Part shown: one piece after another, positions 19,401-28,789 of the stretch
Layout: each line of letters starts with the position of its first letter
How positions within the stretch are numbered: the stretch's first letter is position 1
Origin: a virus
Virus record (IMG/VR): IMGVR_UViG_3300021962_000113
Span: 1-60,217 of that record
DNA length: 60,217 nucleotides
Strand: one strand, 5' to 3'
Position numbers and translations under genes: made by a program
Notes under the pieces: model-generated
Seen by the model: only the letters and a program-made list of their open reading frames with translations
Told to the model about the DNA's origin: nothing
The model's database searches: none

Positions 19401-20908
19401 CATTCTGTAACATAGTTAGCTATACCAGGCTCAGAGATAGATATGGCTTCTCCATCAGGCCCATAAAAAGTATATGGTGTGCCTATTAACTGTTCTCCAC
19501 CAAGAGCATCACCTCTATCGGCTCTTCCTCTACATACTAATTCTACTGTATTTTCTGCAGACTGACTACCTCTAGCATCAGAGTCTGCTTTGTCGCTGCA
19601 TAAAAGGCTGTTGCCATTTATGCTGACGTCGTATATTCCGCCAATCTCACCTTCTGATATAGCTGCTACTACATAGACCTCACTACTGTCTGAGGATAGT
19701 GTATCAGCGAATACAGGTATTAGGGTTTCAGGCTTTCTAACTCCATAAATTACTGGAATAGCCTTGGCTTGTATTTGGAAATCTAAGTTGGTAAAACGAT
19801 CTTCTGGAACATTGTACTTCTTTACTTTTACACTGGCTCCAATACCTAGAACGCCTTTCTTCGATTTAATATCTTGTTTCTCTACCTGCACAACATATTT
19901 TGTGAGCATGTTAACCGAAGTTTCACCATGAATGAAACCCTTATCGTATGCATAAATAGGTTTTAGTGCAGAGTTAGGTTGTGGCGCTCCATTAGCATCC
20001 AGCGCTCTATGTGCCGAGTCAGAAGTTACTCTTCCTTTTACCTGGGCAAAATCTGCCCAGTGGCTAGAAAGATTCCAGCTTACTCTGATAGCGCCTTCTG
20101 AGTCTTCGAACCCTACACCACTTATGATGCCCTTGAATAGTAATACAGCTCCATCTTTTTTGGTAGTAGTATTTTGACCCACCATTATGCCATCTTTGAA
20201 ATACGCTCTGTAGATAAATACTTCTCTGTTAATAAAGGAAGCATAGTCAGCTGCATTCTTATTTAAAAGAATACTAATAATTTCTTCTGAGGCTAGTTTA
20301 AGCTGAGTAGATTGAGTAGCTGTAGTTAGATTTTCGTCGATTTTTGAGACTCTTAACACATTGCCGGATCTAAACGAGGTTATGTTAACTGTAATTCCGT
20401 TACCAGAAACACCTAAGTTAGAGGCACCTTTAACAGTTACTTTGTCTCCCTCTCTAAAGCCTTCAGCGAGTAAGTCGTCTAAAGAAATTGGTGCTGCATA
20501 AGTAATGTCCCATAATGCAAGTCCAGTAATAGGATCAATACCGGCGGAGGCTATAGTAGCAGTGCCAGTAATATCTGCACCTAGACCATTCCCATCTAGT
20601 ACTACTGTGGTATTAGATGGGGTTGCTCGTGTCTGCTCTTGAATAGCACCAACATTTAAAACCTTATTAGCTAGATATGTTTGTATGCCATTAGCTACGC
20701 CATCTAGACTGTTACTAGCATCATCAAAGGATACATTTATGCTGGCATCTGTTAAGTATGTGTATCTTTGTTCAGAAGTAGAGACCTGCCCGAATTCATC
20801 CGGTCTTGAAGGTCTTTCGAACTTTATAAGATGTGCATACTGAAACGGCTCGTTATTAACAAGCATAGTTTTCAGAGCTGTCGATACTGGTCTTTCTGTT
20901 GCGCTCAT
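16457..20908 (-). CDS. Tail-tip hub protein (lambda gpJ-like)
   Basis: A 1483-residue protein that follows the tape measure and a small minor tail protein, as tip/hub proteins do. The N-terminal part (to about residue 700) has the appearance of a siphovirus tail hub (SINVSFDDASNSLDGVANG; IPVIYGVRK), and the C-terminus has a single FN3-like domain (ITLTWQNDSNTGIENMV). gpJ-type proteins close the tail tube and contact the receptor. Overlaps of 4 bases at both ends indicate coupled translation. Sequence similarity in this family is low, so the assignment rests on size, order and beta-rich composition. Confidence 0.75.
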   Translation of the reverse strand: MSATERPVSTALKTMLVNNEPFQYAHLIKFERPSRPDEFGQVSTSEQRYTYLTDASINVSFDDASNSLDGVANGIQTYLANKVLNVGAIQEQTRATPSNTTVVLDGNGLGADITGTATIASAGIDPITGLALWDITYAAPISLDDLLAEGFREGDKVTVKGASNLGVSGNGITVNITSFRSGNVLRVSKIDENLTTATQSTQLKLASEEIISILLNKNAADYASFINREVFIYRAYFKDGIMVGQNTTTKKDGAVLLFKGIISGVGFEDSEGAIRVSWNLSSHWADFAQVKGRVTSDSAHRALDANGAPQPNSALKPIYAYDKGFIHGETSVNMLTKYVVQVEKQDIKSKKGVLGIGASVKVKKYNVPEDRFTNLDFQIQAKAIPVIYGVRKPETLIPVFADTLSSDSSEVYVVAAISEGEIGGIYDVSINGNSLLCSDKADSDARGSQSAENTVELVCRGRADRGDALGGEQLIGTPYTFYGPDGEAISISEPGIANYVTEWRGFNYLGTNPIVTQAPTGYGLKDGDSLRLAPPTSQQEITLDIFTGKPGQKASAQLSSLAFEEKFKIQKSYWTGSNTYEYWGPNHRLLDTAYIVGKFIIKEGETTIPEMNVVVRGKLLDCYNYDYSYIHDNKVTGESADNFVLGQTVSLYYKTGTNYDGTETLLNSNVQIIDKWTFYNPDGSENVRFRFSTPPSLMYDSNGKPLIKKFYMKSGTNTWTMNTFNYNKLGSEFSDSANRVTLGGAIVARLSSTPSTAGTYVTFNYTANNDMTYPASATKTYQIVYLNNSVYDNITGSNTFPYAIMEGSSTPTSTSLVSYYTSASYGSEATALASTSGKTINGTTGTLLIASKNTVKLPNTASSDNTFYVGDNIEITRYIAGTGKLITQSGVISAYDGTNKVAAIDGIWDFIPVASDYVRIYPKYSDRRVSINPAIQTLDYLTSQTYGKGLDYTDDLILPSFTESARKCDTRSDVTVLTSAGTPVVGDVYKYPATGNILWQGTVSSISGSYIKFTDVIGKLTNKWNSWKSWKQNEVVYNSAGSLFIVNTAGVYATAQDNTWASSPTTAPSGMTSTLTSFILTRVSGTGSATLSPTTSGNPIKGINADGQSISGYSIYDCDDVNYWRMSGWDEHAQRYVTRNQCNITLDTSLPLFDNTNALLDHFSGILRYSAGKYSLDVEEIDSYESFASLPSSNNYIGRSVLLTTDKRRYRYNESNAWELDIRTITVDDIIGKIQLSDEGTRSAFNSLTASFADPANKFEARNVSFFNSDYLKTDRNVFKKGNLSVPGITNYYNTRLLADSFLNKSRFGLSISMTIRPSGFLILAGTIIQVIYPRYDWTAPGKNFRVESVNYQPDGLVDIVAKEYDDSFYTLSNIKRVEGTGATTNPGKVIYPSTSGPTSLVATTNQYNQITLTWQNDSNTGIENMVTEIWRSTTNNLSTASIIAIVPVATGQNRYVDSITPVAGGVSSINQYYWVRYRITQQ

Positions 20909-21684
20909 GGTAATATTTCTTCCAATGATAGAGAGAATTGATAGAGATTATCAGTATCTAGATCATACTCCATCGTATCTCCTTTTTGAATTACTCTGAA
21001 TTGTGGATTTATAAAATTAATAACAGCAGTAGCAGCTACAGCTCTTGAGATCGGAGGCTGAGTCCAGACACGTCTCTGAGTATTTAACGCTGGTGCTGTA
21101 GTTCCAGCCTGATATGTGCCGTTGTCTTCTACTCTTATTACTTTATAAGCTTTCTTGTGATTTACATCAGAAGAATCAGTAATAGTAAAGAAGTCTCCTG
21201 GACTAGGGCTTCCTGATATTGCTGAGAACCCATTTAACATAAGAGTAGGCGAACCTGCAGCAGTTGCTGATGCAACAGTTATAGCACTAAGATTGGCTAG
21301 TGTATATGCTGCGAAGGTAGCATTCTTCGGTTTAGCGTGCTGTGGTAAAATAACATAAAAAGGGTTTAATCTTCCTCTGCGACTCTCAAGAAATGAACCT
21401 ACAGGATCAAACTCATCACGAGTTAGTGGATTGTAAGATATATCGAAGGACCACTTATGATAACTGGGAGAGGCGGTTACGCCCCTCCCACTTATTGTTC
21501 TTGACACCTGTGTAGTGTTATCTGATGTAAACTTTACTTTAGTAAAGCCAGGACCAGCTACGCCGTCCGTAACTTTAGTAGACGTTGTGCTAAATTGAGA
21601 GCTATTACTAAAAGTAGCTCCTGCGCTATTGATACCAAAGTTTGGATCTGGTAACAAGTCTGAAAAGTTTGTAAAAGTTGCCAT
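20905..21684 (-). CDS. Minor tail protein (distal tail/tip region)
   Basis: A 259-residue protein between the tape measure and tip hub genes. The N-terminus (MATFTNFSDLLPDPNFGINS) and the middle segment HKWSFDISYNPLTRDEFDP look like proteins that occupy the lambda gpM/gpL or distal-tail-protein position in siphoviruses. A RVIQKGDTMEYDLDTDNLYQ segment is near the C-terminus. It has no membrane segment or enzyme motif. It shares one base with the tape measure stop region and overlaps the hub gene by 4 bases, so it is translated with them. Confidence 0.65.
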   Translation of the reverse strand: MATFTNFSDLLPDPNFGINSAGATFSNSSQFSTTSTKVTDGVAGPGFTKVKFTSDNTTQVSRTISGRGVTASPSYHKWSFDISYNPLTRDEFDPVGSFLESRRGRLNPFYVILPQHAKPKNATFAAYTLANLSAITVASATAAGSPTLMLNGFSAISGSPSPGDFFTITDSSDVNHKKAYKVIRVEDNGTYQAGTTAPALNTQRRVWTQPPISRAVAATAVINFINPQFRVIQKGDTMEYDLDTDNLYQFSLSLEEILP

Positions 21685-24600
21685 TAGAGTTTCCCTACTG
21701 AAGGACGAGTATAAACATTAACGTTTACATCTTCCATGAATGTCTTGCCACTAGCATTGGCTGCTTCGCGTAGCATCTTGATTATGTTACCCTTCTGACT
21801 TACAAGAACATCTTGGATGCCTTGTGAGTCGATAGCATTGATGGAGAAGTTGGCATTGATTGGCGATCCGCCTCCAACATCATTAGCTGGTGTTACTGAG
21901 ATTGGAGTTTCTGGAGTAATAACTTCAGGACCCTTCTCACCAACAACGAAGCCTCGGTTTCCATATCCTCTCATTAGCTCACCACCGTAAGCCGAGCCTA
22001 CTGTGCGATAATTTGAGGCATTTGAGCCTGTGCCCTGTGAGCCACGTAGATAAGCTACTTCTCCGCCTGCGCTAGCATTTGGACCCTTAGCTAAGTCTAC
22101 TGTATCTGAGCGCTTGCCTATTGATAGTGATGTTGGCATAGATGCTGCTTTTGGAGTATAGCTGCTTTCGTATTGAGTACCAGAAATAATCGCTATCTGA
22201 GCAAGACCCATAGCACCTATCATACCTGCTAATATAGCTGCTGCAATAGGACCTACTTGTGCTGATGAAGCAAGAGCCCCAGCCACACCAGCTGCTGTTG
22301 ACATAACTGCTTGTGCCATCATTAGCTTTTTGTTAGTATTGAACTGCTTTCTAGCTATTCCGTCCTTTTTCTTTTCTAGAGCATCTAATTTGGCCACGCT
22401 AGCGGCCGATTTACCATCTCTCTTTTCTTCTGCCGATATTTCTTTGTCTATGTTCTCTATCTTAGCTTTGGAAGTAGCATTTAGTATGCTCATTACTCCA
22501 CCAATAACAGAAGATATAGCAGAAGCTACAGCGGCTACCTTATCGCCGGCACTAGCACCTGCGTCAGCTAATACGGCGAAAGTATCTTGGAAAGAATTGG
22601 AAATATTGACAGCGGACTGACCTATCGCCAGTACTATCTCTCCTTGCGGACCAAGGGCCTGTAATGACTCTTTCATTTGATTAACGAAAGCTCCGAGTCC
22701 TTCGGTAACAAATTCCGTTCTAGTCATTAGCCCGTCTTTTACATCAGCAGCCATGTTTCTTACATTATTATACATGGAGATTAAGCCGTCGGGAGACTTT
22801 AATCCTTTTTCCATTGCTTTCTGTAAGTTTATACCTAAAGTATCTAAAGCCTTCTGTACAGTATCTACAGCATTAGTTTCGGCTCTATCTATAGACTCGT
22901 TAGTAACTTTGCCTAGCCTTGTACTGGCGTCTTTAAATGTAGCTATCTGAGTATCTACAGCGGCAAGTCTTGCAGTTAGACCTTCTACTGAATCCTGCTG
23001 TGCGGTAACTACTATATCACCAGGAGCTTTTGTGCCTGCGGCAGCGGTAGTTGCTGCTGGAGCCTCTGCTTTCTTTGTTTTTGCTGCTGCTAGTTTATCC
23101 GCTATATCTTTTCTTTCGTCGGCTAATACCTTGGATCTACTTTCTATATCTGCTAGCATAGTATCTCGTTTAGCTTTTAGAAGAGCAAATTCTAGACGAA
23201 TTATAGCTATTTTACCTTCGGCCTCTGCCTTTGCAATATCAAAAGCATCCTGAGCAGCCTGGACTTGTCTACGATACTGTACAGCTTCGGTATTTTCTAT
23301 GCCCTTTCTCTTGGCCATGAGATCGAATACTGCGAGATTGTAGTCTTTCTGGGCCTTTATAGCCTCTGTAGCAGCCGATACTATTTGCTGCTCTATATTT
23401 AGAACTTCTTTCTTAAAATTTAGTCTATCTTCTTCGTTCTTAAAAGCGGCTAAAGCTATTCTCTGGCCTCTTTCTTCTACATCGACTAATGCGTCTGCGG
23501 CATCGTATCTTTCTTTTTCTATATCACGAAGATTAGTATAATACTTTACTTGAGAGGAATTTCCACGTCCAGTCGCTCTCTTTATTTCCTGATCTAGAAT
23601 CTGCTGTCTAATGTCCCACTCTTCTGACAGAGAGTCTCTCTTTTGCCGAGCAATTCTACCAATGTTGTCCAATTCTCTGGCGGTACTGTCATTAGCCATA
23701 GTTAGTAGACTTAAGGACTCTGCTTCTGACTTGGTTATGCTATCTTTTACCGCTCTAGTTTCTCTTTGTATTGCTAAAGACTCTCTTTCGTTTTCTAAGT
23801 CTTTAATTTTACTTGCTACTGACCTCTCCAGGGCCGAATTGCCTTGCATTAGTGCGGCGGTTATTTGCTTTTGTAGTGCTACGCTCTGTGCGTCTCCTAC
23901 TCTTAGTTCATCCTTCTTATCTGATATAGCGTCCGTTAATCTTTGCTGCTCTTTATTATAGTTTAATTTGGCCTGCTCCAAGCTAACTATTTTACCTTCT
24001 GCAGCTGCGACAGCTACAGCTTTTTTAGGGTCATTACTGTCAGTCTTAACTTGAGTACGTAATATAGAAAGTTGATCCTCTATATTTTGTTTCTCTTTTT
24101 CTGCTGTTATGTCCTTTAAGCTTTTAAGAAGTTCTAGAGTATCCTCTAGCTCTTTTAGTCTATTTCTCTGTTTTTGTAGATCAATATCCAAAAAGCTTTT
24201 TTGTATTTTTAGCTGCTCTACTTGTAGCGCGATGATTGCATTCTCAGCTTTCATCTGTCTAGCAACATCGTCTCCGGTTACGATACCCTGCTTTTGTATA
24301 ACGTTTAACTGCGCCTGAGCTATTGCTAAGTTACCTTGAGCTAATATACTTTGTTCTTGAGCGTTTGCTAATAACTTATTATAATCCTGTACCTGCTTTG
24401 AGATTAGAGGAGTTATAGCCGTCATTATCTTTGAGCGTTTGTCCTCAACTGGCCCTATTTGATTAGCTAAAGCACTGTACTCTTTCGTTCCCTCATTATA
24501 CTTAGCTTGTTCTGCCTTTAGATTTTGTAGTTTAAGATCTACGTCATCAAATACAGATAAATTAGCTTGTACATCTAATGAGAAAATGTTTCTTGCATCG

Positions 24601-26993
24601 CCCTTAAATCCTGTGAGAGTTTCAGATAATCTCTTATTAAGATCAGTAGTTGATGTGCCTATAGATCCTGAATCTTCAATTGCCGCATTTACTTCTCTGA
24701 AAGAAGTCTTGAACGACTTGAATTTATCTATGATCGTATCATAAGCGGTTGTAGGAGTTATGCTCTTAATAAAGTCGGTATAGCCAGTATTAATACCAGA
24801 TATAGATTTAGATAGAGAGTCAAATCCTGATTCTATTCTTTTTAATGCAGTACTTGTTATACCAGCTTGTTGTGCTATGGCAGCTAGTTTTTTATCTGTA
24901 TCGAGCTTATTGAACTTCTCTGCACCCCCTTGAGCAGCATAAAATGCTTTAGCTACTCCAGGTAGTTGTTTCTCTAAATTATCTAGATACTGTGCGCCTG
25001 CTTCTGCATCATTCGACAGGTATAATCCACTAGCCTCGTTTTGGAAAGCTTGAGCTGCTTGTGTGCTTGAGGATACGCCGAGTCTGTTCGCGTTATTTAG
25101 AAGTTTTTGCTTATTCTGTAAATTTCTAACTTCCTCAGCATCACCTTTATTAGTGGCTTCTATCAGCTTCTTTTGTAACTCTAATCTTTCATTTACCTTC
25201 TCTTTTGCTGAGGAGTCTTCCTTTTCTGATTTTCGTCTAGCCTCATAAACAGCTACGTATGCGTCGGCTAGTTCATAGATTGTAGCTGATTGGTTTTTAA
25301 CTGCAGCTACGGCTCTATCAGCCGCGCTAGCTGTGCTTGCTTCTATTTTCTTTAATCCATCTATTTTTTTAGAAGTAGAATCTAGTACAGTATTGAATTC
25401 TTCGAAGGCTTTAATTGTATCTTCTGTTTGTCCGGTTAGTTTGTTAAATAACGGTCTTCCTATAAATTCCCAGAGTATACTTACAACGGCAATAACTTGA
25501 CCTATTACTGGAAGGAAGTTTAAGAATCCAATTGCGGCTACTTTACCGGCCGCAGCTATACCCTTACCAGTAGCTGTGGCTGTATTAAGTAAGCCTTTTA
25601 ATGATTTTTCTGAAGTCTTAGCTGCATTATAATTGACTGTAAACGAGTTACTTAGTGCTCTTACTGTTTCACCTAATTTTTGCTTACTATTAGCTAAGCC
25701 CACTCCCTCCGAGGCTGCGAAGCCCTGTGCTTTAGCTTCTTCAAGTAATACTTTCGACTGAGTTTTCTGTATTGACTCTAAACTTTTTCTTCTAGCTATT
25801 TCAGCTTCTTGTACTTTCTCTTTATTTTTAGCATTTCTATCCATCGAAGCTTTTTCTCTGGCTTCGGACTCTTCTCTGGCAGCCTTATACTGCTCCGTAG
25901 TAGCCTGACCCTGCTTAGCGGCAAGTATATAGTCATTAATAGCTTTTCTTTTACCGCCAGCTAGTGTTTTCTGTCCTTCTAATTCTGTTACGGCGGCTTT
26001 CTTATTATTTTCCGCTGCCTTTAAAGCTGTCTTAGATGCGTCCTGCAATCCAGGAATAATTTGTCCACGTATACTACTTACGAATAGAGTAGAGAATCCA
26101 AGTAGTATCATCTGACTAGAGGATAAGAAAGATACTAATGGTTTTAGTAGAACATTTATTATGCCTAATCCTGATTTTATTAAGTTATCAAATGTTGATG
26201 CTAACTGGTTATATGGATTTGGGTCTACTTCTTCTGCTAATCCACCGAATTTTAAAGTACCCTGCTCAACCCAAGCATTTAGTAGTGCTTGTTGTTTTTG
26301 CATTTGAGTCATACTGCCAGCAGTTATATTATTCTGTCTAGCATACTTTTCGGAAGCTTCTGTTATCTTGGTGGTTAATCCAAGTTCGTCGACTAGTTCT
26401 GGCTCCATCTTAGTGACGGCTAGTATCATACGATTTAACGAATCCGGAACATCTCTACCGAGGGCTAATGAGGCTTCATAAGCTACTTTTGTAAGTTTTT
26501 CTAAATCGGCTGAGCTTATACCTGAGGTGGAACCTTGTGCTGTAGCTCTCATAGCTTCGGTCGTACTGATTGAGTCTTTTGTTATATCTTTTAGTCTTGA
26601 ACTAAGTACACTAAGTGTCTTACCAGTTCTTGCTCCTTGAGCTTCTAATCCTTGTAATAAAGATTCTGCTTGTGCTGCATTATTTAATGCACTAAAAGCG
26701 GCCGACACGGCGAAGGCGTTCGCTGCAAGTGCTGCGTATGCGCCAACTAAACCATTATTCCCATCTCCGATAGTCTGGCTTAATTTAGCGAAACTTTTAG
26801 TAGAATTAGCAGTACCAATTATACCTTTATTCTGCTTAGAATAGTGATCGTCCGCCTGCTTTCCAGCAGCAACTTGTGCGTTGCCTAAGCCAGTTACAGC
26901 TTTACCAGCTTTATTGATTTGCTTTTCAGCTAATGCTAAGGATCCGTCTTCACGGACCTTGAATGTCATTGTAAATGTTGCGTCGTTAGCCAT
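21684..26993 (-). CDS. Tape measure protein
   Basis: A 1769-residue tail tape measure protein, the largest gene in the window. It opens with the typical prophage tape-measure start (FTMTFKVREDGSLALAEKQI), followed by Ala/Lys/Gln-rich helical coiled coil. Hydrophobic segments lie near residues 270-310, 480-515 and in the last 300 residues (MAQAVMSTAAGVAGALASSA). The C-terminus is Gly-rich and proline-punctuated (GNRGFVVGEKGPEVITP), a common tape-measure ending. At roughly 1.5 angstrom per residue its length implies a tail of about 250 nm. It overlaps the tail-chaperone gene by 8 bases, as usual. Confidence 0.93.
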   Translation of the reverse strand: MANDATFTMTFKVREDGSLALAEKQINKAGKAVTGLGNAQVAAGKQADDHYSKQNKGIIGTANSTKSFAKLSQTIGDGNNGLVGAYAALAANAFAVSAAFSALNNAAQAESLLQGLEAQGARTGKTLSVLSSRLKDITKDSISTTEAMRATAQGSTSGISSADLEKLTKVAYEASLALGRDVPDSLNRMILAVTKMEPELVDELGLTTKITEASEKYARQNNITAGSMTQMQKQQALLNAWVEQGTLKFGGLAEEVDPNPYNQLASTFDNLIKSGLGIINVLLKPLVSFLSSSQMILLGFSTLFVSSIRGQIIPGLQDASKTALKAAENNKKAAVTELEGQKTLAGGKRKAINDYILAAKQGQATTEQYKAAREESEAREKASMDRNAKNKEKVQEAEIARRKSLESIQKTQSKVLLEEAKAQGFAASEGVGLANSKQKLGETVRALSNSFTVNYNAAKTSEKSLKGLLNTATATGKGIAAAGKVAAIGFLNFLPVIGQVIAVVSILWEFIGRPLFNKLTGQTEDTIKAFEEFNTVLDSTSKKIDGLKKIEASTASAADRAVAAVKNQSATIYELADAYVAVYEARRKSEKEDSSAKEKVNERLELQKKLIEATNKGDAEEVRNLQNKQKLLNNANRLGVSSSTQAAQAFQNEASGLYLSNDAEAGAQYLDNLEKQLPGVAKAFYAAQGGAEKFNKLDTDKKLAAIAQQAGITSTALKRIESGFDSLSKSISGINTGYTDFIKSITPTTAYDTIIDKFKSFKTSFREVNAAIEDSGSIGTSTTDLNKRLSETLTGFKGDARNIFSLDVQANLSVFDDVDLKLQNLKAEQAKYNEGTKEYSALANQIGPVEDKRSKIMTAITPLISKQVQDYNKLLANAQEQSILAQGNLAIAQAQLNVIQKQGIVTGDDVARQMKAENAIIALQVEQLKIQKSFLDIDLQKQRNRLKELEDTLELLKSLKDITAEKEKQNIEDQLSILRTQVKTDSNDPKKAVAVAAAEGKIVSLEQAKLNYNKEQQRLTDAISDKKDELRVGDAQSVALQKQITAALMQGNSALERSVASKIKDLENERESLAIQRETRAVKDSITKSEAESLSLLTMANDSTARELDNIGRIARQKRDSLSEEWDIRQQILDQEIKRATGRGNSSQVKYYTNLRDIEKERYDAADALVDVEERGQRIALAAFKNEEDRLNFKKEVLNIEQQIVSAATEAIKAQKDYNLAVFDLMAKRKGIENTEAVQYRRQVQAAQDAFDIAKAEAEGKIAIIRLEFALLKAKRDTMLADIESRSKVLADERKDIADKLAAAKTKKAEAPAATTAAAGTKAPGDIVVTAQQDSVEGLTARLAAVDTQIATFKDASTRLGKVTNESIDRAETNAVDTVQKALDTLGINLQKAMEKGLKSPDGLISMYNNVRNMAADVKDGLMTRTEFVTEGLGAFVNQMKESLQALGPQGEIVLAIGQSAVNISNSFQDTFAVLADAGASAGDKVAAVASAISSVIGGVMSILNATSKAKIENIDKEISAEEKRDGKSAASVAKLDALEKKKDGIARKQFNTNKKLMMAQAVMSTAAGVAGALASSAQVGPIAAAILAGMIGAMGLAQIAIISGTQYESSYTPKAASMPTSLSIGKRSDTVDLAKGPNASAGGEVAYLRGSQGTGSNASNYRTVGSAYGGELMRGYGNRGFVVGEKGPEVITPETPISVTPANDVGGGSPINANFSINAIDSQGIQDVLVSQKGNIIKMLREAANASGKTFMEDVNVNVYTRPSVGKL

Positions 26994-27357
26994 TTCCCTT
27001 CTTTTTGACGGAATCCCGTGCTTTTTTCATTTGCTCTGCCGATCTCTGTATTAAATGAGCATCAAGGCGAACTAGAGCTTCTAGAAAAATATCTTTCTCT
27101 GTTACCCCGACTACATCCATGTGTAGTGGTAATGATGTATAATCTTTACCCATATAACCTATATCGGGGTAAACTCTATCGCCGAGCCTGTTAAAGACTT
27201 CGATTGCTTGCTGCAATGGTATCGGGAAATCTCCGTATTCAGGAGGACATTTATCTTCGGAAGGATCCTGACCCATCTGGTCACAGAGGGTCAGGTATTT
27301 ATCCTTCGTCATCCCGATATCAAGGTTCTTGTGCCACTTTTCCAGCCTTTCCCACAT
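26986..27357 (-). CDS. Tail assembly chaperone, second (T-like) frame
   Basis: This frame sits directly before the tape measure and overlaps the end of the G-like chaperone gene, the classical place of the lambda T frame. The frame is open from 27408; ATG 27357 (MWERLEKWHKNL, 123 aa) has the strong site AAGGGAG just upstream, so independent initiation is possible. Relative to the G frame it lies +1 (equivalent to -2), not -1 as in lambda. Frame-shifted fusion must therefore occur between 27320 and 27405, where runs such as GGGAAAGG and GGAAAAG occur. The product would help keep the tape measure soluble during tail assembly. Confidence 0.7.
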   Translation of the reverse strand: MWERLEKWHKNLDIGMTKDKYLTLCDQMGQDPSEDKCPPEYGDFPIPLQQAIEVFNRLGDRVYPDIGYMGKDYTSLPLHMDVVGVTEKDIFLEALVRLDAHLIQRSAEQMKKARDSVKKKGNG

Positions 27358-27772
27358 CTGCTCCCTTTGTTCCTGAACGAAAGTTCTCAAGATCGAACAC
27401 CGTATCATTTACCCAGGTATCAAACTCTGATGAGTTAGTAACTAGTAGCTTGGCGTTGTCTTGTGAGTAAGGAAGGAGATCTTCTGGATTAACTGAAGAT
27501 AAGTTAACTAGAATGAAGTCTTCGAGATACTTATACTTAAATCCTTTCCAGTTCTTGATTGTAGCCTTAGTGAACTCTGAAATGAATTTTTCTTCATTTA
27601 GTTCTTCTACTGGCTTACGTGTAGCCTTATCATATTTAGTAATTAGGCAGCGCTTACGTAGCGCTGTTAATTCTGGGCGAGAGAGGTTTACTACCTCTAC
27701 TTCGAAGCCTTCGTAGCCTGGATATTCTACCCACGCTGACTTTGTATCGACCATTAGTTCACTTAAATTCAT
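27320..27772 (-). CDS. Tail assembly chaperone (gpG-like)
   Basis: A 150-residue acidic-then-basic protein upstream of the tape measure, between tail-tube genes and tape measure as lambda gpG is. It contains FEVEVVNLSRPELTALRKRC near residues 23-42 and FISEFTKATIKNWKGFKYKY near 64-83, resembling phage tail-chaperone proteins. Its last 89 bases overlap the second chaperone frame, consistent with a G/GT pair. It starts one base upstream of the tail-tube-like gene's stop, suggesting co-translation. Confidence 0.72.
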   Translation of the reverse strand: MNLSELMVDTKSAWVEYPGYEGFEVEVVNLSRPELTALRKRCLITKYDKATRKPVEELNEEKFISEFTKATIKNWKGFKYKYLEDFILVNLSSVNPEDLLPYSQDNAKLLVTNSSEFDTWVNDTVFDLENFRSGTKGADVGKAGKVAQEP

Positions 27773-28696
27773 TTATGCTCCTTTGTAAAGAGGTTTTACA
27801 ATTGTTGAGTTGGAATTGAGTCTAAAATCGTAGACTCTGTTAATAAGCTCCTCAAAATTCAATCTTCTTGTAAATACTGTAGAAGGTAAGTTGAATTGTA
27901 ATATTGGAGTTGTTGTTGAATATGACTGCTCGTATATTTCTATATTAACGGCTGCAGTCGTACTTGAATCTGATATTGAATCTACGTTATCAGACGTAAT
28001 AAATTGAGTTACTGAACCAGAGAAAGTTCTTTTCTCTAATACATATGAAGTAAGATATTTAATAGTATTCTCTGCTAGAGACTCCTGTAAGGTGTTCCCA
28101 TCGTACCATTTTATATCATTTTTTAAATCCATGTTAATGGACGCTATACTATCTAATACTGTACCACCTATTGTGACTCTCATAGTATCAATAGTAGCGT
28201 ACTTATTGCCTACTCCATATGTTGGAGTAAATACTGTGCCTGGTATTGCTGTTGGTACATTTCCATGCTTAGAAATCTTAGACGCAGTACCAGAAACTGA
28301 CATAGTTATAACAGATCTCATTTCTAAATTAAAAGTAATGGATTCTATAACGCACTTAGCAATCTTATATATAACATTGTCCGATTCTATATACATATCG
28401 AAATTAGTTATAGTGCCAGTACTATATTCTCTAGCTAATGTTAACACTATTGGTGTTGTAGTAATATTTAATACAGGAGTAGTAAAACTAAAATTGGCCA
28501 CATTAGCACTATTAACTACAGCGTATTCATGTAGAGATGTTTGGCTGTGCAGTGTTTTTCTAGGGGCGCTTTGCTCGTCAAATGTCTGAGAAGCACTAAT
28601 GTCGGAATATATTTCTATAGAGTGCTTATTGGTAGCAGTACCAGTAGCATCTAACTCTACAATATACAGTTTTGCGTTTTTCTTAAGGTTGTACAT
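27773..28696 (-). CDS. Second tail tube-like protein
   Basis: A 307-residue protein positioned after the major tail protein and with the same general features: beta-rich, repeated aromatic-acidic alternation, and an ITFNLEMRSVITMSVSGTAS segment like the INFEIDGIATVSWSGMG block of the neighbouring major tail protein. It has its own strong promoter at 28748-28776 followed by a 5'-leader hairpin. It may be a tail tube paralogue or a tail-tube-capping/initiator component. The resemblance to the neighbour is by eye only. Confidence 0.6.
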   Translation of the reverse strand: MYNLKKNAKLYIVELDATGTATNKHSIEIYSDISASQTFDEQSAPRKTLHSQTSLHEYAVVNSANVANFSFTTPVLNITTTPIVLTLAREYSTGTITNFDMYIESDNVIYKIAKCVIESITFNLEMRSVITMSVSGTASKISKHGNVPTAIPGTVFTPTYGVGNKYATIDTMRVTIGGTVLDSIASINMDLKNDIKWYDGNTLQESLAENTIKYLTSYVLEKRTFSGSVTQFITSDNVDSISDSSTTAAVNIEIYEQSYSTTTPILQFNLPSTVFTRRLNFEELINRVYDFRLNSNSTIVKPLYKGA

Positions 28697-28708
28697 ATCT
28701 TACACGAA

Positions 28709-28736
28709 GGGGGAGCAAAATTTCTTCTGCTCCCCC
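28709..28736 (-). other. GC hairpin in the 5' leader of tail gene
   Basis: GGGGGAGCA and TGCTCCCCC form a perfect 9-bp stem with a 10-base A/T loop between the promoter at 28748-28776 and the gene starting at 28696. No T-run follows on the minus strand, so it is more likely a stabilising or translation-modulating leader, or a processing site, than a terminator. Confidence 0.55.
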
Positions 28737-28747
28737 GAGTTTCTATA

Positions 28748-28776
28748 ATTATAGAATGGTTGGTCCTTAATGTCAA
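28748..28776 (-). promoter_or_regulatory. Consensus sigma-70 promoter TTGACA-17-TATAAT
   Basis: On the minus strand a perfect TTGACA (28776-28771) and a perfect TATAAT (28753-28748) are separated by 17 bases, in the only sizeable gap of the tail module. Predicted start is near 28741, driving the second tail-tube-like protein, chaperones, tape measure and tip genes. Confidence 0.85.
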
Positions 28777-28789
28777 GAACTATTTTTTA

